NCBI GenBank assembly: GCA_027596075.1
Contig: JADGJC010000018.1
Span: forward strand, 124,001-188,000
DNA length: 64,000 nt
From: Rhizophlyctis rosea
Taxonomy: Eukaryota; Chytridiomycota; Chytridiomycetes; Rhizophlyctidales; Rhizophlyctidaceae
Direction: 5' to 3'
In this document: in pieces, positions 1 through 9,457 of the stretch
Numbering within the stretch: the stretch's first letter is position 1
Layout of the letters: the number at the start of each line of letters is the position of its first letter
Translations under genes and position numbers: made by a program
Notes under the pieces: generated by a model
What the model was told of the DNA's origin: nothing
The model's input: the letters and a program-made list of their open reading frames with translations, nothing else
Database searches by the model: none

Positions 1-1078
1 TTGTATAAGTCCATGCTCGTCCTTACCACCAGCAATCATGTGTTGCCATGGAGCCAAGGAATCGGTCGAGCCATTCCCAGCCATCAGTGACTTCAACTCA
101 TTGTAACATGTAAACTTTAGCACCAAACCCCATGCCTGCATATCTGGGATTAGTTGCACCATCACCCAAATCTCGCATACGAGCCGACCTGCCGGGCTGC
201 CGTAGCACCCAGTCCGTTCCTACAAACCCATGGTGAGAGGGGAAAATACAAGAAGCACGGACGGGGATGGAATCCAACCATAGCGCAAACAACCCTTCAC
301 TCCGCACAATCTCCCTGACGGTGGCCCACTGACTATAGTACTTCAATCCCGTCCGTCCAACCTCAGTCTGCTGTCGAATTTTGATGAGTTCAAGCGGAGT
401 TACCAGAGCAACGGCTTGAACCATGCCCGTGCACGCGCTGAAATAGTCTGTGTGAGAAATCGCCTTCACGTGGCGTAACGACGGGTGGCGAACCCTGCAA
501 ATGCTGATGCGGTCTTAGGGGGGATGTATTTGTTTTCCATTTTTTGAAACATTGGAAGGAATGCCGACAGTCCCCAATACTGGAGAGATACACGCGGTAC
601 CGCTATCCTGTTTTGACTTATGAGAAATATTGCATCAGTGCACACCTCAGACGCCGACCATCTCACCATAGCACAGGGACAATCCCTTTGTACAATCCCT
701 TGAGTCCCTCTGCTTGCAAGATGGTTTGGAAGGATTTTATTACGGAAGAGTTTTGGTATTGCGACGCGAGGCGCACAGACTGAACTCTTAACCGCAGGTC
801 AAAATGTTGCCCAAAACTTTATTTCTCGACCCGACATATACCTGGTTTTCAACACGTCCAGGGGCTATGGGTAGTACCGGCAAGTCAGCAAAGGAGTCAG
901 CGTTCGGTGAACGTTGAGAGCGGCACGTGGGAGTGCTAGATCACCTGCATGCAAAGAGCTTCAACGACGCCTAAATGAGATCGTTAGGGCGGCAACTTGT
1001 GCAAAGAAGTTGTTCATACATACCTGCTCCTGTGCCCGCCAGCGTACTCAGGTAGACGTTCTTCTTTTGCGGCGCCAT
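1..1078 (-). CDS. Mitochondrial carrier family (SLC25) protein, 3' end missing
   Basis: Solute transporter of the mitochondrial inner membrane. The start is the ATG at 1078 (MAPQKKNVYLSTLAGTGAG). Reading through short introns gives GVVEALCMQPLDVLKTRVQ, the first carrier signature (PxDxxKxR), then GLKGLYKGIVPVLW, then the second repeat with ALVTPLELIKIRQQ and GLFALWNGLGATAARQ. A third repeat begins with WQHMIAGG before the window ends. Exons seen: 1024-1078, 945-970 (26 nt), 842-864 (23 nt), 667-786, then about four more. The signatures and the residues after repeat two (NGLG..ARQ..) recall the succinate/fumarate and related dicarboxylate carriers, but the substrate cannot be assigned. Some donors are non-consensus (GTTGGA, GTTCGC). 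Family certain; subfamily open. Confidence 0.85.
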
Positions 1079-1278
1079 TACGTGTAAAAATCAGGGTGGG
1101 ACGGAGAACTTGAGAAACAGATGGAGAGGGAAGGGGTTGGAGAACTTGGAGACAACAGACCAGACATCGCCTGCGCCACACATGTAAACAAACATGGACC
1201 TGCCTCGAAAATAGATTTCACTTGCTTCGAGGTTTCAATCCCATTGCGCACTCATAATTCACCCATAGCAAAGATCAC

Positions 1279-2265
1279 AATGCTCAGCCCGCTGCGCACA
1301 AGCCTTATTCACTCTCACCGCATCACCACACAGCTACCAGTCGCCCTCCTCGCTCACCGGTCAGCCCGCTTCATAACAATAGGAAGAATAGACCCTTCAC
1401 CCGCAGAAAGTGGAAAAGCTGACCCAAACGCCGAGACAAACGCAGCCGCTGCCGCAGAAGCAGCAGCAAAGGCGAAATCGGCACGAAGACGGGCACGGGC
1501 ACGGGAGCATGGATTGCTAGGATGGGATGACCTTACATTTGGGGAAAAATGTATGTGTAGGGACTTTCAGCAAAACTTCGTTAGCTAAACTAACAATGCC
1601 TCCCATTACAAAAGTCACACATGGGTTGAAGACCGTCGGATACACAGGCTTCGTACTGCTAGGCTTAGGCGTAATTGGTGCCGCAATATACTACGTGAGC
1701 CTTGAGCTCATATCGGATACGACGGCTTGGCGGATCCACGATGAATCCTTAGAAAAAGTATTAAACTCGGAGGCTGTACAACGGGCGGTGGGCATACCAA
1801 TAACAACTCATGGAGAGGACGGTAGGGGTGCGAGGAAGGGGAAAGTACTGAAGTGAGTGTTGGACCGTCACGATTTGGGTTCAATCTTTCCCGAAAGAAG
1901 TACCCTTCAGGTGCTAAATGTCCCAATGAAGCCATTATATAGGAGAGGATGACGGGAAGCGGATCCTCACAATGCGATATTTCATAGAAGGACCGAGAGA
2001 CACTGGAACAGTACATGTTGAGATGTTTGAAAACAAGGAGAAGGGTGATTGGGACTATCATGTGCTGTTCGTTGATGTACCGAGTAAGTTTCAAGGTTTT
2101 GATGGTACCCCTTTCCAGGTCCACTCAGTCAGATTTACAGGTTCCTCGGCAGTCAGGCAGCGTCTCTTCATTGTAGATAATCGCCAGGTGATAGTACATG
2201 GGCAACGCAAGCGATCAGGGTGGTTTGGGGTCGGCTCGGGTGGATGGGGAACGAAGCGGTCATGA
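1279..2265 (+). CDS. TIM21: TIM21, subunit of the TIM23 inner-membrane translocase
   Basis: Tim21 links the TOM complex to TIM23 and to respiratory supercomplexes during presequence import. Exon 1 (ATG at 1279) encodes an Arg/Ser-rich presequence-like N-terminus and an Ala/Lys-rich linker. Exon 2 (about 1610-1853) encodes the single membrane span (VGYTGFVLLGLGVIGAAIYY) and the start of the intermembrane-space domain. Exon 3 carries MRYFIEGPRDTGTVHVEMFE and DYHVLFVDVP, the hallmark of Tim21. Exon 4 has RLFIVDNR and ends at TGA 2263-2265. Introns lie near 1551-1609, 1854-1958 and 2083-2143. Length and order match the family. It diverges from the carrier gene with about 200 bp between starts. 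Exact splice phases of introns 1 and 2 are not settled. Confidence 0.9.
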
Positions 2266-2528
2266 TGTTTCTCAAAGAGAGCATTGTACATATTTCAATT
2301 AGACATGAGAAGTAAATAGGCAAAGCGTTTCCTGTGCCGCCAACTCTCAGCCACAGCATTGGCAAGGTTTGCACGCGTTCCACACAAGGGATGCCATTCC
2401 GAAAATCGAAGGGTGTCAACGCAAGGCAAGGAATCTTGATTGCATTTCGACGCAATCAAGAATGGTGAAATATTACCTCATGAATGGTCGGAGGAGAAAA
2501 GCCAGTACTATGTTGCGCTTTCTCCCAG

Positions 2529-4162
2529 CTACGTATCTACAGCAACTTCGAATGCAGTGATTTGTGGCAAGTAGGCACACGCACTCAAATCTAAAACCCA
2601 CATATCATCAAAAACCTCCGCGCCATCGTAACCCCCGAACACGAAAATCCGCGAATCATACAACACACTGGCATGATATCCCCTTCCCCGTGGCGGTCCC
2701 CCAAAGCATCGGCGTGTTTCCCTGTAATTGACATGCAAACGTTATTCAGCCGTCATTACGAACAATCAGAATCATGCCTTACATACCAGTTCATTGTGAC
2801 CAAATTGAGCAGTAGTACGTCGTTTGAATATCTTCCCCCGTCATGACCCCCCAAGATGAACAAGTAGCTCCCTACTTGCGTTGCCGTATGCGATAACCTC
2901 GGGAACGGTCGGTCCACCTCTACCGTATGCCACCGCAGCTCCACCATATCCAGCACATGCACATCCGAGAAGCACTCGTGCCCATCCGATCCCCCAAACA
3001 CCACCACCTTCGTCCCGCCCTGAACCAAATTTGACGTATGATATCCTCTCGGTGTCGGTGGTATTCCACTGGTGTTGACTCTGCTCCACATTAGTGGAAC
3101 ATGACCTCCGTTGGAAGATGGTAGTAATTCAGGACCAGGTGCGGGAGATGGGGAGGTGATGGAGGAGGGGTGTTGACCCAGTATTGCGTCGCGGGTGTTG
3201 AGAACGTAGATATCTGATATTGGACGGACACCGTCGCCGCCGGCGTATACATATATGTTGCCGTCGTATACCCAAGTCGTATGTGCGCGGCGTGGTCCCG
3301 GCCCAGGTCCAGGCACATCCACTTTGGTCCATGTAAATGTATCGGTGTCGAGGCAGTGCAGGCTGGCGAAATATACTGGTCCGTCTCCCCCTATGTCACG
3401 GAAGCAAATTGACCGATGAGCTCATACACACCACAGGTTCGCTTGATCAGTGGCTAACCAACCTCCGAAAACATATATTTTCCGATCCAACAAAACAGCC
3501 GAATGAGCTCTGCACGGTTCTGGAATGGCCCCTCTCGTCTTCGCTTTGCTCCAAAAAAGCGCCTCCGTGTCAAACACGTAAAGATCATTGTAACACGCCC
3601 GACTGTCGCACCCGCCAAAAACGAAGAGACGGTGTCCTACTAAGGTCATAGAATGGGCACGCAATGGGGAAGGTGCTGTCCCATGAGGTTGAACTTTATG
3701 CCTGAAGTAGACGGCGCGGTTTGTTTGTAAATAAACAATCAGCAGGTAAACAAACAGCGGGCAGGCTACATACCAATGCATTGCCGGAATAGGACTATTG
3801 AAGGCTTGCATCCGCCGCTGTGGACCGTCCAAGGGACTATTTGGATCGTCCCCTTTGTTTGGATGGGGAGAGCTAATGATATCCCCATCCGCAGCCATAT
3901 CTTCCCCATTCTCTCCGACATTTACAGTGAATGACCGTAGCCGTTGCGGCGGCAGAGTTTCTCCATCTGCGAATCTGTGCGGGAGGTTGTTTCGGGAAGG
4001 ACGAGTTGTTCTTGGTTGATGGGTTTCTGTGGGTGGCGAGTTGCTCAAGTCCGCCGCCGTCGGTCCAGTGTTGCTGCCTTGTGAGGATGCCAATGAGGAC
4101 CCGCGCAGCGGGTTGGGCGACCCGGAAGGAACGTGCCGGCCCGTGGCAGGGATGGTCATCAT
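2529..4162 (-). CDS. Kelch-repeat protein
   Basis: Three exons give a protein with a disordered Ser/Pro/Arg-rich N-terminus of roughly 120 residues followed by about six kelch repeats (blades with FVFGG, YVFGG, YVYAGG, VVFGG, FILGG, FVFGG). They should fold into a beta-propeller that binds protein partners. The start taken is the ATG-ATG pair at 4162; codons upstream in the frame are not ATG. An intron (GTATGT...TTCAG, about 3708-3776) is in frame and would add a false hydrophobic stretch if translated. Further introns lie near 3320-3420 and 2738-2790. No BTB, F-box or other domain accompanies the propeller. It resembles Tea1-type and rab9-effector-type kelch proteins only in the propeller, so no function is assigned. 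Confidence 0.85.
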
Positions 4163-5200
4163 GATATAAAGCAAGCACTAAGCGGCCGACTTCGGCCGCA
4201 GAGCCGGTACGGTGCTAGTCGGACTGTATAACACCAGGTACAGCTGCGTTCAACTGAAAATGGGCCGTATGAAGGTGCACCCTTGTAACGTAGAATGCAC
4301 AGCCCGAGAGGGAGAGGTCCTGCCAGTGTCACTACCGCTATATTTTGTTGCCCCTTTCCTCGCTATCTCTATACTACTGCTGCCACCGAAGTAACTAATA
4401 AATAATTGTGCGAACAGAGTCCAGCTTGAGGAATGAAGCGAGTTCAACTGACAGCGGTGACAAGTTGACAACACGCATCGGGCCGAGATGCCGAGAGTGC
4501 CTCAACTGTCAGTGATCCATTTGCTCCCATATGATGTGGCGCGTTAGCGTGGCGTGTGGCATTCGTGGAAAAGGTGCAACGTTGCACATTGAAGACACAA
4601 AAGCTGCAAAATGCGTGGCCCAACGTGAGAGCTTGGACCCTGAGAAGAGTGATGTGAAGTCGGTAGAAACTAGATAACGTCAGCGTTGGACCCTTGAAAT
4701 GGTTTCAGTTTTCCGGCCAGGCATCTTCCAAGTCTTCCATAATCCATAACATCACTGATCTATTGCAAAGGACTTCTAAACGGCTAGCTCATCTAAATAG
4801 CGTAAGCACTTTTGGTGGAGATTAGTCACTCAGCGGTTGCGTAGAGTTTAATGCAACATTGAAAGACGGATGTCAAGCCGCACGTTCACAATGATAGATA
4901 GCATACGAATCGGAGTTTAAACTGATAACGGCACGAAACCGATGATGAGATGACTTCGAATGCTGGCTCCCAATGCTCATCCATGTGCCACATTTGATGA
5001 GTACCGCCGAGGCTTCTCATATCATATCATGAAAGTCCATCAACTATGGTATTTACACCAAACTCCAGTAGAGCAAATCATAGAATCGCCTTGAAACTGT
5101 GTCTTATGAATCGTTACCCAAGGATATACGGACCGAACCAGCCGTCCACATCCCATCCGTTTTTTGCTGCCCAACATGGAAGTACGCACTTCGTGATGTC
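4163..5200. other. Intergenic spacer, kelch gene to Rho gene
   Basis: About 1 kb holding the presumed kelch promoter (with the palindrome at 4182-4199) and the 3' region of the Rho gene. Small open frames here have no recognisable protein similarity. Nothing else is seen. Confidence 0.6.
4182..4199. promoter_or_regulatory. Perfect GC-rich palindrome upstream of the kelch gene
   Basis: GCGGCCGA CT TCGGCCGC is an 8-bp perfect inverted repeat with a 2-nt centre, ending 20 bp upstream of the kelch ATG. It contains two facing CGG triplets, the half-site of fungal Zn2Cys6 factors, and more CGG/CCG triplets follow to about 4222. It could be an operator or a 5'-UTR hairpin; the sequence does not decide. 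Confidence 0.4.
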
Positions 5201-6098
5201 TTATAGAAGCACGCACTTCGACTTCTTCTTAGGTCCTCCAATCCAGTTCCCATCCCGTTGCATGCCCGTCCCTTGTGAAGTCGAAGCCCCACCTCCCAGC
5301 ACAGTCTTCTTCGCATTCGCCAGGGCGGCGCGCGCCGCTTCCTCAAATACTATGGGGATACCTTCATTCAACTTTGCTGATGTTTCGAAATAGTGCAATG
5401 CGCCTATTTGAGATGCCATGCGTTTCCCCTGGACGCGACAGAGCGGATCAGATTTCTGGTTCACGAAATGGAATTAAATGACATTTTCTCACCTCCTCCT
5501 CCGTGACGGGCTTCTGCCCTAGCTTTGCTAATGTTTCTATCGTATTGGGATCATTTCGTAGATCCGACTTGGTTCCTACCAACAAGACTGGAATCTTAGG
5601 ACAAAAATGCCGTACTTCCTGGATCCACTGTCAACGGACAAATAATCAGATGATCAGTAACTTCGGTCAACAAGGATTGAACGCACAAACGTATTCAGAA
5701 ACCCACGTTCTCAGCAACATTCTCCAAGCTATCCGGTGAATCAATCGCGTAGCAGATGACGACCACATCCGAGTTCGGATAGTACAAACTCCGCAGTCGG
5801 TATCGACCTACTTCCTCTTGCCCCGCCGTATCCCATAAAACTAACTCTACTGTCGTGTTGGTATCCGGTATTGTAACGTCTTTGATATGATTTTCGAAGA
5901 CGGTTGGAATATATTTCTGTATGTAAGAAGTGTATGAGGTAAGTTTCCCCTTGTCGAGGCTGGCAAGTAGCCAAGGTACCGAACTATCATGACTCATACC
6001 AGAGGAAAAGTGCCTTGGGTGTAGACGATAAGAAGACAGGTTTTTCCGACTGTTCCGTCACCTATGACAAGGAGCTTCTTGCGGACTGGGTCGGTCAT
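5201..6098 (-). CDS. Rho-family small GTPase
   Basis: Molecular switch of the Rho family controlling polarity, actin or cell-wall synthesis. Four exons: 6098-6000 ([20 protein letters not shown]), about 5916-5712 (effector loop [17 protein letters not shown]), about 5630-5490 (LLVGTKSDL and the Rho insert) and about 5428-5201 (ETSAKLNEG). It ends in a basic tail and CVLL, a CaaX box expected to be geranylgeranylated. Intron borders are clear (GTATGAG..ACAG; GTGGGT..ACAG; GTGAGA..CCAG). Two oddities: the P-loop reads GDGTVGKT, with Thr where Rho proteins normally have Ala, and switch II ([15 protein letters not shown]) is two residues longer than in RhoA/Rho1. It is a Rho protein, but Rho1, Rho3 and Rho4 cannot be told apart here. 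Confidence 0.9.
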
Positions 6099-6682
6099 TT
6101 AGCTAGTTGAGGCCGGAAGGGATGAGAGGTGAGAGGTTGTCGTGTAGAGAGAAGCGAAGTGAGGGAGCACGGCGCAGCGACGGTTGGAATAAGGGAAACT
6201 GCAGTGAGCCGACGTTTGTATGGTGGGAAAGTCGTGTGAAAAGTTCGGCTCCTCTGTCAAGTAAGTGAGGTGTGAATGTGCGAATGCCGGTAGGTAAACA
6301 AGGCCTGCGCACTTCAACTTGACGGGCCTGTTTGATGCAATGCAATTGCTCCAAACTGGTGGGCTATGCTAAATATAGCCACACTCGTGGCGCTGATGCA
6401 CAACGCCTCAATTTTGCCAAATTGGGCCACGCTAGCACCATTTGATCAGTGATTTGTATGATTGGAATGCACATTTGTTCATGACTTCAGGCAATGGTAG
6501 AAATCAGGTAAACAAACAAAACCTTTCCAGACCCTTCCCAGGAGTTCGTGCACTTTCGGTTTCAGTAAATTCATATCAACACTGCTTAAATCTCGCTCAC
6601 ACTATTATAGCAGCTTTTGGAATATATCCTCTGCCTTTTTGTTCACACTGCGAACTGCGAAGCGTTCTCATAGTATCGAACG
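6099..6682. other. Divergent promoter region, Rho GTPase / FES1
   Basis: 584 bp between two divergent start codons. Open frames on both strands (up to about 100 codons) show no recognisable domain and are taken as chance. No further element is supported. Confidence 0.6.
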
Positions 6683-7856
6683 ATGTCCTCGAGACCGATA
6701 ACTCAGGCAGAACTCCTTCAGTGGAGTGTTCTCAACACCGCTACCAGAAATGAAGACACCACGGTTGACGCTTCGGAAGCGGTTCGGAATAGGGAGCCCA
6801 TCGATCCAAAATGGTTGGAAGTGATCCTAGGGAAAGATGATGCTATTCGGATGCGAGGTGCGCAAATGTCTTATTGTCACCATATCGAAGAGTTCACTTA
6901 CCAGTCAATCGTACGTGTTTGTCCAGAATAGAATGCGTCCAGACTATACAAGACGAAACTGTGGGCCTCGATGACCGTGTCACAGCTTTTGACGAATTGG
7001 AAGAATTGGTAGAATCATTGGACAATGCGAACGGTAGGCGATGCTTTGTGACGCTCATGATGGATCAGCGCTGACATCCCTTCCAGATCTTCGACCATTA
7101 AACCTATGGGCACCCATCTTGGCCGTCCTCACCAGTTCACCGCATGATAAGCTGCGGTTGTATGCGGCGTGGGTGTTGGGAACCGCCGTACAGAATAACT
7201 CAAAGGCTCAGAAAGATGTAAGCAATTGCATAGTTCATCTCGTTTTTGCGGTTGAATGCCGATGCTAACCACTGCCGGTCGTTCCTAAACGCCCGTAGTT
7301 CCTCGAAACCTCTTGTCTTCCACCGGTCATCGATCGCCTCACCACTGATCCCTCTCCCGAAGTTCGCGCGAAGATCCTTTACTGCCTATCAGGGTGCTTG
7401 TCGAATCCCGAAATCTTCAATGCATTCGCTCAGAACAATGGTTTCGCAGCGCTATCGAGTGTTTTTCGGGACGGGGACTCGACCGTAGTTAGGAAAGGGT
7501 TGCATGTATGGATGATATTAGTTGGGTGTGGTGTTTCGGAGGAAGGAGCTGACTCGGCCGACCGGACGCGTGAAGCTTGCGAGGCTGTTAGCAGGGAAGG
7601 GGTTGTGGGGAGCGTATTGAGCCTGCTAGAGGGTTATTGCGGATCATCAACTGGAGCGGAAGAGGATGCGCAGAGGTGGGATCTAGTGGATGCGTGTCTG
7701 AGATTCCTTGCTACCTTCTTAGAGACGCCAGGAGCAACGATCGGGGAAGATGAGAGGCAGGGGTTGGGGAAATTGGTGGATCAGATAGAGCAGATGCAGC
7801 GGGGCGAAGATTTCATCGAAGGAGATCTGCTACAAAGACTCCGAAGGGCGCTGTAG
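6683..7856 (+). CDS. FES1: Hsp70 nucleotide exchange factor FES1 (HSPBP1 type)
   Basis: Armadillo-type exchange factor that releases ADP from cytosolic Hsp70 and helps degrade misfolded proteins. Four exons: 6683-about 6858 (MSSRPITQAELLQWSVLNTA, the typical Fes1 N-terminus), about 6917-7034 (RECVQTIQDETVGLDDR, DELEELVESLDNAN), about 7087-7218 (DKLRLYAAWVLGTAVQNN, the conserved core) and about 7301-7856 (VRAKILYCLSG, further helical repeats, end LLQRLRRAL). Intron phases agree at each junction. The length is near that of fungal Fes1 proteins (about 290-340 residues). No signal peptide is present, so the cytosolic form is meant, not the ER exchange factor Sil1. Confidence 0.92.
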
Positions 7857-8265
7857 GCGATTGTATAGTGTGATTTGTTTGGTCCGCATGTAATATATTT
7901 ATTAATTTATGTTGACGAATGTGAGATTGAACGGTTAGGACCAAATTGTAATATAAGTTTGCAGGATCGCTCTATATGGAAAATATCGCATTCATTTTCG
8001 TACGATTGTTACACTGCCATGATACGGAACTTCCCTTATTGTATATACTCTACACCTACAATATGGGATGGACTTGGATGATGTATCTCGATGGACTTGA
8101 CGTAGAAATGATATTCACAGCCACATTCATATTACATGATATGCACGCTCCTAGCCAGACTGATCCCGAAGCGGGCCACGCTGTTACCAGGCCTCGCCAC
8201 GGGAAGGCGGCGTGGGAGAGGTCCGCATTAGTACGTTGGAAACTGAGGTGAAAGAAAAACTTACC
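7857..8265. other. AT-rich intergenic spacer
   Basis: Downstream region of FES1, AT-rich up to about 8110, facing the 3' end of the unresolved gene on the minus strand. No gene, repeat or RNA structure was recognised. Confidence 0.5.
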
Positions 8266-9290
8266 TTACAATTGGTCACCCACATTCCTCAACTCCTTCA
8301 GAAAAAGATCTGCCCCGGGAGACTTATCAGTAAGGACAAGCAAACGCATGTTACGCCCCGTCAGCGTCATGGATGGTGCCCGGATCTGGTTCAACACCTC
8401 TGGACGATCTGGCTCCTAACACTATGGTAAATATTTTAGACGTGATATTCTATGGAGGGCAAGAAAAGCTTGCAGGACTACTCACGATCACAGCAGCATT
8501 TCAGCGTGGCGACCGAAGCCGCAGCACACACACATCCTCGGGCGCTCGAGCAGGCTCCGCCGGACACACCGCTCCCGCTTTGCAACGGACGAACCCCTCA
8601 CCGAAGTTCGGGAAGTCTGAGCAGCGTGCTTCCTATCTTCTTGAGAAGAAGTAGAGAAACCCACACCGAGGTGGTTCCGTTGGCAACCGGGAGACGCAGA
8701 AGGCATTTAAGGGTAACAAGTCCAGAGCGTTGGTCTGTGTGTGCTTCCCCATGTGTGTGGCGAACGATGCGATCTATCCTTCTTTGGCCAGGGAAGGTCC
8801 CTTTCAATTCGAAAGTGCCCTCGCTCTGAGAGGGGGGACCTAGCACCTGAGAAGGAACACGCCTCGTCTTGCTGAGATCCGTTCGAGCCAGAGAGCGCCG
8901 GCAGGGTTCGACTAGTGTAGACCTGTCAATTGACCTTGGTGAGCTTGTTGGGACCTGAAGTTCAGCGAAAGTACTGTGCTTACCACGTAGGGGATGATCG
9001 AAGATGGACGGATGGTGTTGGTAGTCCCTGGCGGGAGTTGAACCCACTCACTGATGGATGGTGAACTGATGTGGTGTATTGAGAAATTGTGTAAGGGAAA
9101 GAAGAGGTGAATAATTTGAAACCCAAATTGTCGTGAATGGCTGAGAGAACTGACTTCCGGAGACAAAATGGCGCAGATACAAGCCCTCCGACCCCCTGCA
9201 ACTGGCTCAGGGCGGCTTGTAGAAGCTGCGCCTTTATGTCGTCGGCATCTGGCTGGGGGAGGAAGGGAACAAACCCGCTCACGCCCAGGC
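8266..9290 (-). CDS. Unknown multi-exon gene, model unresolved
   Basis: I do not recognise this gene. The last exon looks coding: after an acceptor near 8422 it reads EPDRPEVLNQIRAPSMTLTG and LLVLTDKSPGADLFLKEL, ending at TAA 8266-8268. Upstream, a frame with FELKGTFPGQRRIDRI (about 8780-8830) can be joined through plausible short introns to a Cys-containing segment (about 8510-8625) and on to the last exon. Near the 5' side FLPQPDADDIKAQLLQAAL (about 9210-9265) and VQLPPGTTNTIRPSSIIPYV (about 8990-9050) can also be joined in phase. The link between these halves and the start codon are not found; the first frame opens with GTG. It may be a real gene with many small exons or a decaying one. 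Confidence 0.35.
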
Positions 9291-9457
9291 TGAGACAGAG
9301 GCCCTGGGAGCCTGGGTTTGCATTCTCCTTCCCACAGCCTCTCCTTACCTACAAGTTGGGAACTCGCTGTTATTCAATCGCAGACACACAAAAAGGGTGT
9401 AGCAAAGGGTTGGAGCGCCACGGAAGTGCAAGTGTGAACCGTCACTAGCGATCGGCC

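Noticed and set aside
5..1400. Minus- and plus-strand frames between the carrier and TIM21 (e.g. 544-783, 1121-1278)
   Set aside because: They overlap carrier exons on the other strand or lie upstream of the TIM21 ATG and have no family resemblance.
3708..3776. A hydrophobic segment (VACPLFVYLLIVYLQT) inside the kelch protein frame, first read as a membrane span
   Set aside because: It is bounded by GTATGT and CTTCAG, lies before the first kelch blade and is an in-frame intron.
8452..8829. Plus-strand frame of 125 codons
   Set aside because: Arg/Ser/Pro-rich without any domain and antisense to better coding-like segments.
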